From Spirosoma arboris (GTDB lineage: Bacteria; Bacteroidota; Bacteroidia; Cytophagales; Spirosomataceae), in NCBI RefSeq assembly GCF_009754945.1, contig NZ_WPIN01000003.1, positions 496,001 through 560,000 on the forward strand: DNA of 64,000 nucleotides, read 5' to 3'. The notes below the pieces were generated by a model. The model saw nothing but the letters and a program-made list of their open reading frames with translations. It was not told the DNA's origin and searched no databases. Positions 17,804-26,444 of this stretch are shown here, one piece after another. The stretch's first letter is position 1. Each line of letters opens with the position of its first letter. A program made the translations under genes and the position numbers.

Positions 17804-18688
17804 TTAACTCGCCTGAAAAATGGATTTTAAATAGGCGGTGTTCGCGCCAAAGTTTTTTTTCACGTTTCGCGGATCGCTGGCATCACGTGAACGTTCGATG
17901 ACGAGCCAGCCTTTCCAGTTCATATTATCCAGCGTTTGCTTTACTTTTTTGAGATCGATTCGAGGGTTGTTCTGTAGCCAGACACCATCTTCGTCTGTAC
18001 AGTGAATTTGGCAAATCCGCTTTTTGCCAAGTATTCGTAATTCGTCGTGCAGGTCGCGACCAGCTTTCAGGGGGTTGGAGAAATTAAAATAGCTCTGAAT
18101 ATTCTTTGAACCAATCTCCTCCAGCAACGCTACCTCACCTTTGGCATCCAGCGCGGTTTCTATGCCAACAATTACGCCCGCTTTCTTTGCCATTTTACCA
18201 ACGACCTTGAGTCGTTCCACAATCGCAGGGCGCAATTCGGGATTCTTCACTAAATCTCCCTGAACACCTAATGGCAGAAAAGCCACGTTTACATGCATGG
18301 CATTCATTGTATCGAAGCAATCCTGAATCATGCGCTGATACGTTGGCCTCGTCGCGAACGATTGTGCGTAGAACCCGGTCATAGCCAGCGAGCAGATTTC
18401 CAGATTCAACTCTTTCGCTTTGTCCAGAAACTGCTGCCGGATTTCTGGATTGGCTAATTGGTTATCAAACGTTTCCCGCTGTCCCAGGCCTCCCATATCG
18501 ATCTCCAGCCCATCGGCACCAATCTCTTTGGTCAGTTGAAATGCTCCTAATTTTTGCCGTTTCAAAATCATCAAATCGACGACGGCAATCTTATAGGGCT
18601 GTTTTGCGGTGGCCCACTTTTCAGGCATAAACAAGCCTGCTGACAGGAGTGAACTGGATTTGAGGAATTGTCGACGATTGAGAGTCAT
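17804..18688 (-). CDS. Sugar phosphate isomerase/epimerase-like TIM barrel, Tat-type signal
   Basis: A 294-residue AP-endonuclease-2/xylose-isomerase-like TIM barrel. The N-terminus NRRQFLKSSSLLSAGLF resembles a twin-arginine signal, so the protein is probably folded before export to the periplasm. Likely metal ligands are Glu and His residues in GLEIDMGG, VGIETALD, CQIHCTDEDG and LVIERSRD. Relatives isomerise or epimerise keto-sugars or sugar acids. It begins 3 bp after the symporter-esterase gene and is the last gene of the acid-sugar cluster, so it probably acts on a sugar from the same pathway. The substrate is not identifiable. Confidence 0.82.
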   Translation of the reverse strand: MTLNRRQFLKSSSLLSAGLFMPEKWATAKQPYKIAVVDLMILKRQKLGAFQLTKEIGADGLEIDMGGLGQRETFDNQLANPEIRQQFLDKAKELNLEICSLAMTGFYAQSFATRPTYQRMIQDCFDTMNAMHVNVAFLPLGVQGDLVKNPELRPAIVERLKVVGKMAKKAGVIVGIETALDAKGEVALLEEIGSKNIQSYFNFSNPLKAGRDLHDELRILGKKRICQIHCTDEDGVWLQNNPRIDLKKVKQTLDNMNWKGWLVIERSRDASDPRNVKKNFGANTAYLKSIFQAS

Positions 18689-18691
18689 AAT

Positions 18692-21685
18692 CTATTGCAC
18701 CAGCTTTTCTACATCTTCAAATCGCCGAATAGCATTGGCAGGAAGGTTTTCGCCTTTTTCACCGAAGACATACATCGCTGGATTCTGTTCGATGGTGCAT
18801 TTCGATTCGTCAGCTTTTTTGAGGTCGAGCGCAAAATTTTGGGCTAGAAAATCATACAATGCCAGCCGCTTGCTAATCCCATAATCATGCCCTTCCTGGG
18901 GCAGATGTACATTTTTTACCACGTCGGTTTTACCATAAAAACCATAGATGCGCTGTAGGAATGGGAACTCGGTTTCGGGTACGTGTTGCGTCCAGTCTTT
19001 GCCGTCGGAGATGGCCAGTTGTAGGCGGGGCGCTGCCATGGCGGCAATTTCTACGTTGTTGGTGCCACTGCCGCACAGATGTACGCCCATCCCACTTTCG
19101 CAGGGACAACCGCCACTGTGATAGGATGATAGCATTACCACAGGAACGCTTAGGATAATACGATCATCCAGTGCTGTCAGCAACATTGTCTGGCTGCCTC
19201 CACCCGATCCCCCGCTAATGGCCACCCGTTTCGGGTCAGCGTTTTTGAGCGTTAACAGCCAATCCAGACTACGCATTCCATTCACGACCTGAATCGTTTG
19301 GGCAAGACTGCGCCGGTGATCTTCGGGTTTGACCTGTAGTGCCGATTCACCCCAGGCAAATAGGTCATAACTAAAAGCCATAGCGCCCATTCGCGCCTGC
19401 ATTGCACATCGATACTGACAATCAGCCCGATAACGACCGTCGCCAAAGTGACCATCAGGATTTAAGATCACAGGCATAAGGCCTTTGGCATTCAGCGGCT
19501 TATATAATGAGCCCGTAACGTACAAACCCGGCAGCGTTTCAATGGCAACGTTCTCAACCGTATAGCCATCGTACGTTCGCTTATTGGTAATAATGGGTTG
19601 GCTAGTAGGTCTGGCGGGCAAATGCGACAGTTTCAATGCCTCCCACATACAAGCTCGCAACTCCGATTTCCGCTTCTCCCAACTGGCTATATCCGTATAT
19701 AGAGAGGCTAAATAATCGAGCTGTTGTTGGCCTTCTTCGGGGGTTTTCAGGTGATACTGAAATGCCTGAAGTTTGTATTTTTTGTCGCCTTCTTTAGCAA
19801 ACGTAATGTCCTGTGAAGCCAAAATGTTGGTCATCGTTTTTTCGACATCAGCAGGCCGGAATCGCCAGTCGGCATAGGTGACATACTTATCCTTAACTAA
19901 TTCCTGCGGGTACCGTATCTTCACTGAATACCGGGTTTCGATTTCACTAATGATCTCGTTCAGCGGCTTTTTAAATTGATTGTCAGCTGTTTGGGCAGCT
20001 ACGTTTAAGCTAAATCCAAGCAGTAAGAAAACGACAGTTGCTTTCCCAAGCTTCTGCAACGATGGCACAACTGACGCTTCGAGCCGACGAGTGTCCTCGT
20101 TTCGGGCCGTTAATGAGGAGCCTTCTATGGTCGAAGGTGCTTTTGATGCATTTCGCCAGCCGCTATAGAGAAGATTCGTGTCAAGTTTCGGTTTTGGAAA
20201 AAACAGACTGGCCACATACCCGACGCCAATAACGACCAGATGGCTATACACGCCCAGCATCAGTTTATGGTGGGTGAAATTGTAATCGCCCAGATCTAAC
20301 AGCAGTTTCTTGTTGTCGCCGTAACCGATCTGGGTGGACGTCAGAAAGGCATAAGCCGTAAACACGATACATACAACAATGGCAATATTGACGCCCTGTT
20401 TGTTCGCTCGTGCACTAAAAATTCCCAGCAGAAAAATACCAACAATGCCTCCCGAAAAAATGGCATATAACGTAAAGACAATCCCTAATACGCCCTCATT
20501 ACCCGCCTGTAAGTAGATGGCTCCAATACCAATCGCGATGATCCCAGAGAAAACAACAATTCCCTTACTGACCATCAGGTATTCTTTGTCGGTGCGAGCC
20601 GGGCGCGCTTTTTTATAGAAATCCTCCAGACCAACGGCAGCTAAGGAGTTTAAATCGGCGCTGAGACTACAGATAGCAGCCGAAATCATAGCCGCCAGAA
20701 TGAACCCAACCACACCAGTCGGGAATTTCGTCATGATGAAATACGGAAAAACAGCATCCGGGCGCATACCCTGTGGCAAGGGCTGCTGTTTATAATAAAC
20801 ATATAAGGCTGTACCGATAAACATGAAAAGTGCCCAAACTGGCACTGTGAGCGAAATGCCGAGAATGGATGCCCTGATAGCAGCTTGGTCGGTTTTTGCG
20901 GTCAGATAGCGTTGAACAACAGTTTGATCAGTACCGTATTTCTGGATGGCGTAGAACGCACCGTTGATAACCATTACCACGAACGTGAGCCTGGTAAAAT
21001 CCACATCGTAGGGACCAAACCCTGTCCGATTATTCGCAGAGGCAGTGTTGATGACTTCGGAGAAACCACCTTTCACGGAGTAAATAATGACGACGACGCA
21101 AAGTATGCCACTGGCAAACAACATAAATCCCTGAAACACATCCAGCCAGATTACCGCTTCGATACCTCCTAATAAATTGACCGCAATGATGATCAAGCCA
21201 ACAATGACAATGATATAAAATGTATCAGCACCAGTCATATTGGTCAGCGCCACCGACAACAGAAAAAAGACCGTCCCCATTGAGGAAAACTGCCTGAGAA
21301 CGAAAGCGGTAGAACTATAATAGCGAGCAAACGCACCGAACCGTTTTTCGAAGTATTCGTACGTACTTAAGCCAATTACCTTGCGATACAGGGGTACTAT
21401 AAACCAGATCGTACCCAACAATACAATAGGCACCATGAGGCCCTGTACCAGCAAAATCCAGTTCGACGAATAACCTTCGCTCGGGTAGCCCAAAAAAGTA
21501 ACGCTACTAATTAAGGTTGCCAATAATGACATCCCAATAGCCCAGGCGGGCACTCTGCCCCGAGCCGCAAAGTACGTTTCGGTAGTTCGCTGATTTTTGG
21601 CATATCGCAGCCCGAAATACAGGTTGATAATTAGCATGAAACCAATTATCAGGTAGTCAATTATGGTTAAGGTCGGAGTTGACAT
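18692..21685 (-). CDS. Sodium:solute symporter fused to an STN-like domain and an acetyl-esterase-type alpha/beta hydrolase
   Basis: One 997-residue frame. Residues 1-510 are an SSS-family sodium-coupled transporter with about 13 helices (YFAARGRVPAWAIGMSLLAT near the start). After a linker, 546-566 (ATVVFLLLGFSLNVAAQ) looks like a complete signal peptide. Residues 568-640 resemble the STN domain of TonB receptors and secretins. About 690-997 form an acetyl-xylan-esterase-like hydrolase with nucleophile Ser in GGSGGGSQT (about 828) and His in QEGHDYG. No stop or frameshift separates the parts. In-frame GTG (20068) and TTG (20059) codons just before the signal-like segment could also start a separate 458- or 455-residue secreted esterase. 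The joint role may be deacetylation of an oligosaccharide and its import. Confidence 0.85.
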   Translation of the reverse strand: MSTPTLTIIDYLIIGFMLIINLYFGLRYAKNQRTTETYFAARGRVPAWAIGMSLLATLISSVTFLGYPSEGYSSNWILLVQGLMVPIVLLGTIWFIVPLYRKVIGLSTYEYFEKRFGAFARYYSSTAFVLRQFSSMGTVFFLLSVALTNMTGADTFYIIVIVGLIIIAVNLLGGIEAVIWLDVFQGFMLFASGILCVVVIIYSVKGGFSEVINTASANNRTGFGPYDVDFTRLTFVVMVINGAFYAIQKYGTDQTVVQRYLTAKTDQAAIRASILGISLTVPVWALFMFIGTALYVYYKQQPLPQGMRPDAVFPYFIMTKFPTGVVGFILAAMISAAICSLSADLNSLAAVGLEDFYKKARPARTDKEYLMVSKGIVVFSGIIAIGIGAIYLQAGNEGVLGIVFTLYAIFSGGIVGIFLLGIFSARANKQGVNIAIVVCIVFTAYAFLTSTQIGYGDNKKLLLDLGDYNFTHHKLMLGVYSHLVVIGVGYVASLFFPKPKLDTNLLYSGWRNASKAPSTIEGSSLTARNEDTRRLEASVVPSLQKLGKATVVFLLLGFSLNVAAQTADNQFKKPLNEIISEIETRYSVKIRYPQELVKDKYVTYADWRFRPADVEKTMTNILASQDITFAKEGDKKYKLQAFQYHLKTPEEGQQQLDYLASLYTDIASWEKRKSELRACMWEALKLSHLPARPTSQPIITNKRTYDGYTVENVAIETLPGLYVTGSLYKPLNAKGLMPVILNPDGHFGDGRYRADCQYRCAMQARMGAMAFSYDLFAWGESALQVKPEDHRRSLAQTIQVVNGMRSLDWLLTLKNADPKRVAISGGSGGGSQTMLLTALDDRIILSVPVVMLSSYHSGGCPCESGMGVHLCGSGTNNVEIAAMAAPRLQLAISDGKDWTQHVPETEFPFLQRIYGFYGKTDVVKNVHLPQEGHDYGISKRLALYDFLAQNFALDLKKADESKCTIEQNPAMYVFGEKGENLPANAIRRFEDVEKLVQ

Positions 21686-21710
21686 TCAGTTTAGGAATCA
21701 ATATTTTTCT

Positions 21711-21786
21711 TTCGACAGGATTTACAGGATGAACAGGATTAGCTGTGTATGTGAAAAATCCTGTTCATTCTGTAAATCCTGTCGAA
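21711..21786. repeat. Inverted repeat between the kinase and symporter genes
   Basis: Arms at 21711-21740 and 21757-21786 match at 29 of 30 positions (core ACAGGATTTACAGGAT). The arm itself contains the tandem motif ACAGGAT. It lies between two co-directional genes and could stabilise or process the transcript. Confidence 0.8.
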
Positions 21787-21795
21787 AAAGATGAA

Positions 21796-22992
21796 TCAAA
21801 ATGACCATAACACTACTGGCCAACGATAGCTTCCGGGTTTTACGGTAATATGTAAATTGTCGGGGCAGCACTTCGCTGGGCGGCATTCTATTTTTTCAAG
21901 GGCTTTACTTCGAACGACTCCAGCTGCCAGCTCCTGTGCTACAGCAAGCCGTGTAATGCCAATTTCGCGCAGAACAGCTGCTGCCGTTGAGCCGCCTTCA
22001 ATAATCAGTTCATCTACAGAAACCTGATCGAGAACCTGCTTTACAACTTTTCCTGTTAGCGCACGTAGGCGAGTTGCCAGTTTGCAGGAATCCACAACTG
22101 AATCAGGTTCTATCGCTATAATAACCTGCTCATGCCGTTGGAAACTGCTAACGATATGTGCTACCCAATTTGCCAATTCAGCAGATTCCTGATCGTCAAC
22201 ATGCATCAGGGCATTCGGCATATAACAAACGAAATCTCCTGTCATGGATGCCTTTTTTACTAATTCAGCACTATGGCCAAAGGCGCTTCCACAAACATAA
22301 AGCTTACATAAGCCTACTATATCCATTGGGTACGCTGGACATTTGGGCGTATAAGTAGCTTCCAGGATAGCCGTAAAGAAGCCGGCTCCCCCACCTAATA
22401 ATGTCTGCTTATTAATACGGGCGGCCCACGCTCTTAAGTCTCCCTGTGTACCGACCTCGCCAATAACAATACCTTGTAGAAGAGACGTCGCTGCTGGCGG
22501 CAGTACGCTTATTGGTTCATTGTTGACCGACAGACGCTTCATTACGTTCGATTCAGTAATCGGAAATTCCGGATCTTTCGAAAAATGGGTTTCATGAATA
22601 AGTTCACCCTGTACGTAATAATGTCCATCGATCAGAATTCTACCCAACGCTGGATTAGCCGGAACAATAAGCGCTTTCTCTAATCCCAGAACGTTCATCT
22701 GTGCCCTAGTTTCGGCAACGACATGCCCGCGCAGCACAGAATCGACCTTTTTGAAAATTAGTCGCGGATTCATCGTTCGCAACGCTGCGCTCACTTCCGT
22801 CATTTCCTGCACAGCCTCCGATTTGGCTACAGATCGAGCGTCAGTAGCAATGACAAGCAAATCGGCCCCGGAGTGCGTATTGACGGACATAGCATATTGC
22901 CCAATAACCAATTCCACAGTCAATCCGTACGACAGACCAATACCCGCCAGCTCAGCGGCCCCTGTTAAATCGTCTGCAATGACGGCAATCAT
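21796..22992 (-). CDS. Four-carbon acid sugar kinase family protein (DUF1537)
   Basis: ATP-dependent kinase of the DUF1537 family, whose studied members (DtnK, OtnK types) phosphorylate four-carbon sugar acids such as threonate, erythronate or 3-oxo-tetronate. The N-terminal signature IADDLTGAAE is at residues 4-13 and the substrate half continues to about 230. The C-terminal nucleotide-binding half carries the Gly-rich segment LIIEGGSTAAAVL. At 398 residues the length is close to the family norm. The ATG at 22992 is chosen; a TTG at 23016 adds eight unlikely residues. The next gene upstream is PdxA-like, the standard partner that oxidises and decarboxylates the phosphorylated acid. Confidence 0.9.
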   Translation of the reverse strand: MIAVIADDLTGAAELAGIGLSYGLTVELVIGQYAMSVNTHSGADLLVIATDARSVAKSEAVQEMTEVSAALRTMNPRLIFKKVDSVLRGHVVAETRAQMNVLGLEKALIVPANPALGRILIDGHYYVQGELIHETHFSKDPEFPITESNVMKRLSVNNEPISVLPPAATSLLQGIVIGEVGTQGDLRAWAARINKQTLLGGGAGFFTAILEATYTPKCPAYPMDIVGLCKLYVCGSAFGHSAELVKKASMTGDFVCYMPNALMHVDDQESAELANWVAHIVSSFQRHEQVIIAIEPDSVVDSCKLATRLRALTGKVVKQVLDQVSVDELIIEGGSTAAAVLREIGITRLAVAQELAAGVVRSKALEKIECRPAKCCPDNLHITVKPGSYRWPVVLWSF

Positions 22993-23023
22993 TTTAAATG
23001 AGTGAAAGAATGACAAAAGCCCC

Positions 23024-23055
23024 CATTTCCTGTGGCTGTGAGGATACAGGAAATG
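23024..23055. repeat. Hairpin between the PdxA-like and kinase genes
   Basis: CATTTCCTGT (23024-23033) and ACAGGAAATG (23046-23055) form a perfect 10-bp stem. It lies inside a presumed operon, so it may be a processing or attenuation site. Confidence 0.65.
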
Positions 23056-23065
23056 ACACTAACTT

Positions 23066-24121
23066 CTATACTGCCAGCAAATTCTTACGCCTGTACTTTG
23101 CTAGTTGAACAGCGGATTCAATCGCCAGCACCATAGCATCGGGGCTAGCGACACCTTTCCCGGCAATTTCAAAGGCAGTTCCATGATCGACAGAGGTGCG
23201 GATAATGGGCAACCCCATTGTAATGTTCACGCCTTTTACGCTGTCCATCTGTTTCTTATCGGCATTCCATTTAAAGCCCGTTAGCTTGAACGGAATATGC
23301 CCCTGATCGTGATACATGGCTACTACACCCCCATAATAACCGGTCGCAGCTTTTGAAAATAAGGTATCGGCAGGAACGGGGCCTTCTACATCGTACCCCC
23401 GACGTCTGGCTTCTTCAACGGCAGGAAGAATTTCCTGATCGTCTTCCGTGCCAAAGAGGCCAGAATCACCAGCGTGCGGATTTAGACCTGCCACCCCAAT
23501 TTTCAGATTAGGTTCGCCCAATGAGATCAGGCCGTTGTATAACAGATCAATGACTTCCAAAATGCGGTCTTTTTTAACCAAATCACAGGCCTGCCGCAAG
23601 GATACGTGCGTCGATACATGGATCACCTTCATCTGGTCTTCAACCAGCAGCATGCCGTATTTCTTCGTATCGGTGTAATAGGCGTAGATTTCGGTGTGAC
23701 CCGCAAAATGATGACCTGCTTCGTTGATTGATTTCTTATTGATTGGGCCGGTCACAGTGGCGTCAACTTCGTCGGCCAAAGCCAGATCGATCACGGTTTT
23801 TACCGAGGCAAAGGCCGCTTCGCCCGCCATCGCTGAGATTTCACCGAATTTCAGATTGGCGAGGTCTACATTAGCGAGATTATAGACATCAATCGTACCC
23901 AACTGGAATTCTGCGTTTTGAATCAACTTAATGGCATTGATCGTAACGTTTAGCTCCAATCGCCTTGCAATATCCTGAAAGACAGCCGCATCACCGACCA
24001 GTACAGGATTGCAGATATTATAAATGGTGGGATTCAACAGTGCCTTAACGGCTATTTCGGGACCAATACTCGCCGGATCACCCATGGTGATGCCAACGAT
24101 CGGCTTAGCTTGATTACTCAT
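23066..24121 (-). CDS. PdxA family 4-phospho-sugar-acid dehydrogenase (PdxA2-like)
   Basis: NAD-dependent, metal-dependent dehydrogenase/decarboxylase of the PdxA family. Beside a DUF1537 kinase, PdxA2-type members convert 4-phospho-threonate or -erythronate to dihydroxyacetone phosphate and CO2; a role in vitamin B6 synthesis is less likely here. The start GITMGDPASIGPEI and the three metal-binding His segments (FAGHTE, LNPHAGDSG, YHDQGH) are all intact, and the length (351 residues) is normal. The ATG at 24121 is preferred; another at 24145 lies within a hairpin. The gene belongs to a run of four catabolic genes on the minus strand. Confidence 0.9.
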   Translation of the reverse strand: MSNQAKPIVGITMGDPASIGPEIAVKALLNPTIYNICNPVLVGDAAVFQDIARRLELNVTINAIKLIQNAEFQLGTIDVYNLANVDLANLKFGEISAMAGEAAFASVKTVIDLALADEVDATVTGPINKKSINEAGHHFAGHTEIYAYYTDTKKYGMLLVEDQMKVIHVSTHVSLRQACDLVKKDRILEVIDLLYNGLISLGEPNLKIGVAGLNPHAGDSGLFGTEDDQEILPAVEEARRRGYDVEGPVPADTLFSKAATGYYGGVVAMYHDQGHIPFKLTGFKWNADKKQMDSVKGVNITMGLPIIRTSVDHGTAFEIAGKGVASPDAMVLAIESAVQLAKYRRKNLLAV

Positions 24122-24149
24122 ATGCAGAATTGTTTCATGTTCCATGTTT

Positions 24150-24175
24150 CAGGTTCGATTCTGTATCCGAACCTG
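24150..24175. repeat. Hairpin between the aldolase-like and PdxA-like genes
   Basis: CAGGTTCG (24150-24157) pairs with CGAACCTG (24168-24175), and the flanking CATGTTCC/GGAACATG sequences extend it with a bulge. It occupies most of the 79-bp gap. Confidence 0.6.
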
Positions 24176-24200
24176 GAACATGACCCTTATAGTCTGGACA

Positions 24201-25115
24201 TTACAATTGTATTTCCTCTTTTTCAACTAATTCGGCAAAAGTTGCTTTTAGCTCGGTTTCTTCGCGTTTAGAAAGCGATTGTAGCGGGGGCATCATGGTT
24301 GTACCACAAAGCTCGTATTCCTGCATGAGAACCTTTAACGCCCACAACGATTCGCCCAATGTACGACCGGCCTGATAGATATGGCCGAATGCATCCGACT
24401 GATTTTGGTACCCATAGGCTTTCTCCTCATCGCCAGCCAGAACAGCCTTCAGCATGTCGCGATAAATGGCGGGGAATAGATTTCCGGTGCTTGGTACCAG
24501 GCCATCACTACCCGCGAGTAACGCATGCGCCGACTTTGCAGCCCAGCCCATGAAGTGGCTAAAATCAGCGCGATTAGCCCACAAACCAAGCGCTTCGTTC
24601 AGGCGTTCGGTGCTACGCTCGGAGTCTTTGATTCCAACAATTTGCGGGTGGTAACTCAGCTCGTCAATCACTGGTAAAGGAATCGACATTCGGGTAGTTG
24701 CGAAGATGTTATAAATGATCAATGGCCCGTTAATCTGATCGGCCAGTTGCTCGAAATACTGCTTCATCTGGCTTTCCGACAACGCATAATACGAAGGAAG
24801 CGTAGCCGCTACAGCATCGACACCCTGATCGAAACAGTAGTTTGCAAACTCGACTGACTCTTCCAGGCAGTTCGATGAAATGCCCGCATATAGAACCGTA
24901 TTTTCTGATTTCAGGCGAGCCGCTTCTTTCACATAAGCCTTTTTTACTGATATGGGCAAGGATGTCGATTCGCCCGTTGTCCCCAGAACAAAGGGCATAG
25001 CATCGCTGGCCTGAAGGTTCGCAATCATTTTTTCGACAGCTGCCTTATCTAAAGCAAATCCTTCAGTCAGTGGTGTAACCAGCGGAACGACAACACCTTT
25101 ATATTTCTTTTTCAT
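24201..25115 (-). CDS. Dihydrodipicolinate synthase/N-acetylneuraminate lyase family aldolase
   Basis: Class I aldolase with a TIM barrel, 304 residues. The carboxylate-binding motif GTTGEST is at about 44-50, the catalytic Tyr is in IIYNI (about 135) and the Schiff-base Lys in VGIKDSE (about 163). The family cleaves or forms 2-oxo acids (KDG, Kdo-like acids, sialate, dihydrodipicolinate). A role in lysine synthesis is unlikely because it lies 8 bp after an Fe-alcohol dehydrogenase gene and before PdxA and DUF1537 kinase genes. It probably splits a 2-keto-3-deoxy sugar acid or acts in a connected branch. The natural substrate is unknown. Confidence 0.85.
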   Translation of the reverse strand: MKKKYKGVVVPLVTPLTEGFALDKAAVEKMIANLQASDAMPFVLGTTGESTSLPISVKKAYVKEAARLKSENTVLYAGISSNCLEESVEFANYCFDQGVDAVAATLPSYYALSESQMKQYFEQLADQINGPLIIYNIFATTRMSIPLPVIDELSYHPQIVGIKDSERSTERLNEALGLWANRADFSHFMGWAAKSAHALLAGSDGLVPSTGNLFPAIYRDMLKAVLAGDEEKAYGYQNQSDAFGHIYQAGRTLGESLWALKVLMQEYELCGTTMMPPLQSLSKREETELKATFAELVEKEEIQL

Positions 25116-25123
25116 AGTAATAG

Positions 25124-26272
25124 CTAATAAGCGGCTGTATAGATAGAAATAGCATCTTCGCGGGTAATTTCCCGAGGATTATTCTTTAATAAACGAGTGA
25201 TTTTCAGGGCATCATCGGCCATTTGTGGAATCACTTCTTCGGGGATACCAACATCTCGTAAGCGAGCTGGAATGCCACATTCATGAATCAGTTGCTTGAT
25301 TTTCGTTACGCCATTCGCGGCTGTTTCGGCATCATCGTTACCTCGCTCGCAACCGAGTGCAACCGCTACCTGCGCATAGCGACAGACAGAAGCAGGTATG
25401 TTAAATTCCATGACGTAAGGCAGCAGTAAAGCATTGGAAAGGCCATGCGCCAGGTGAAATAGACTACCAAGCGGATACGAAAGTGCATGCACGCCAGCCG
25501 TATTTACCGGTCCCAGACAAAATCCACCCAGCAAACTCCCCATAGCAACCTGTGTTCGAGCCTCTTCATCGGCACCATTTTGTACGGCCTGTACGATGTT
25601 GGCCGCAATCAGGCGCATCCCCTCAAACGCATACATGTCGATGAAAGGCTGGGAAAATTTGTTGGTGTAAGCTTCCAGACAGTGAGTCAGGGCATCGATC
25701 CCAGTAGCTGCCGTAATAGAGGCTGGCACACTCATGGTAAGCAAAGGATCGACATACACGACATCAGGCACCAGAAACGGGCTAATGATTCCTTTTTTCT
25801 GATTGTCTGAATCGTCTACTAAAATGGCGTTGGGCGATGCTTCACTACCCGTACCCGACGTAGCCGGCACGCAAATGAGTTTTTTTCGGCGTCCATTCAG
25901 GTTACCGATGCCCAGAATTTCCGTGAGCGTTTGGTCATTGTCCAGTTGAGCAGCTACTAACTTGGCAATATCCAGCACGCTCCCTCCGCCAATGCCCACT
26001 ACAACATCAGGGTTGACCGGCAAAATGGTTTGCATCAACTTGTCGAAATCGGCAAACGAGGGCTCCTGAACAATGCTGGTATCAATCGCAACAGTTATGC
26101 CATTGATTTCCAACTCATTGATCAAATTAGTCAATTGCGTCATCAATGGACTAATCGTTATGATCAATACGTTTGTTGGCGCCAGTAAGATGATCTCATC
26201 AGCTAAGTTTCGGAGAGAACCTTTGCCAAAAATCAGTTTACCGGGAAAATGTATTTTCAATTCCTGCTTCAT
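25124..26272 (-). CDS. Iron-containing alcohol dehydrogenase
   Basis: Group III (iron-dependent) dehydrogenase, 382 residues. The N-terminal Rossmann-like half carries the NAD(P) motif GGGSVLDIAK (about 97-106). The all-helical half carries the metal ligands: Asp in GIDALTHCLEAY, His in that same segment, and His residues in HALSYPLGSLFHLAHGLSN. It is the first gene of the catabolic run and begins 8 bp before the aldolase-like gene. In this setting it may oxidise or reduce a sugar-derived aldehyde or hydroxy acid. A 32-bp-arm inverted repeat lies just upstream. Confidence 0.9.
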   Translation of the reverse strand: MKQELKIHFPGKLIFGKGSLRNLADEIILLAPTNVLIITISPLMTQLTNLINELEINGITVAIDTSIVQEPSFADFDKLMQTILPVNPDVVVGIGGGSVLDIAKLVAAQLDNDQTLTEILGIGNLNGRRKKLICVPATSGTGSEASPNAILVDDSDNQKKGIISPFLVPDVVYVDPLLTMSVPASITAATGIDALTHCLEAYTNKFSQPFIDMYAFEGMRLIAANIVQAVQNGADEEARTQVAMGSLLGGFCLGPVNTAGVHALSYPLGSLFHLAHGLSNALLLPYVMEFNIPASVCRYAQVAVALGCERGNDDAETAANGVTKIKQLIHECGIPARLRDVGIPEEVIPQMADDALKITRLLKNNPREITREDAISIYTAAY

Positions 26273-26311
26273 TAGTTTCTTCGTTCGTGGCAGTCTCAGA
26301 CTATCACTCTC

Positions 26312-26437
26312 GTTTTCGCTTGGCTTTGCCGAGTGAAGACTATCGTTTTAAGGGCGTCTCGCCCGTATTGTTTATGGTAAAAACAGGCCAGAGGCCTTTG
26401 AAAAAATAGTCTTCACTCGGCAAAGCCAAGCGAAAAC
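26312..26437. repeat. Composite palindromic element C (32-bp perfect arms, two inner hairpins)
   Basis: Arms at 26312-26343 and 26406-26437 are perfect reverse complements over 32 bp, with core CTTGGCTTTGCCGAG, itself a small hairpin with one wobble pair. Between them are two inner hairpins, GGGCGTCTCGCCC (26352-26364) and AGGCCAGAGGCCT (26385-26397). The plan is the same outer-inner-inner-outer layout as elements A and B, with different sequence. Confidence 0.88.
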
Positions 26438-26444
26438 AGTTTGC

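Noticed and set aside
21711..21786. Insertion-sequence end
   Set aside because: Inverted repeats surround only 16 bp, with no transposase or target duplication visible.
23066..24121. PdxA for vitamin B6 synthesis
   Set aside because: Its place directly upstream of a DUF1537 kinase favours the acid-sugar PdxA2 role, although sequence alone cannot exclude the other.
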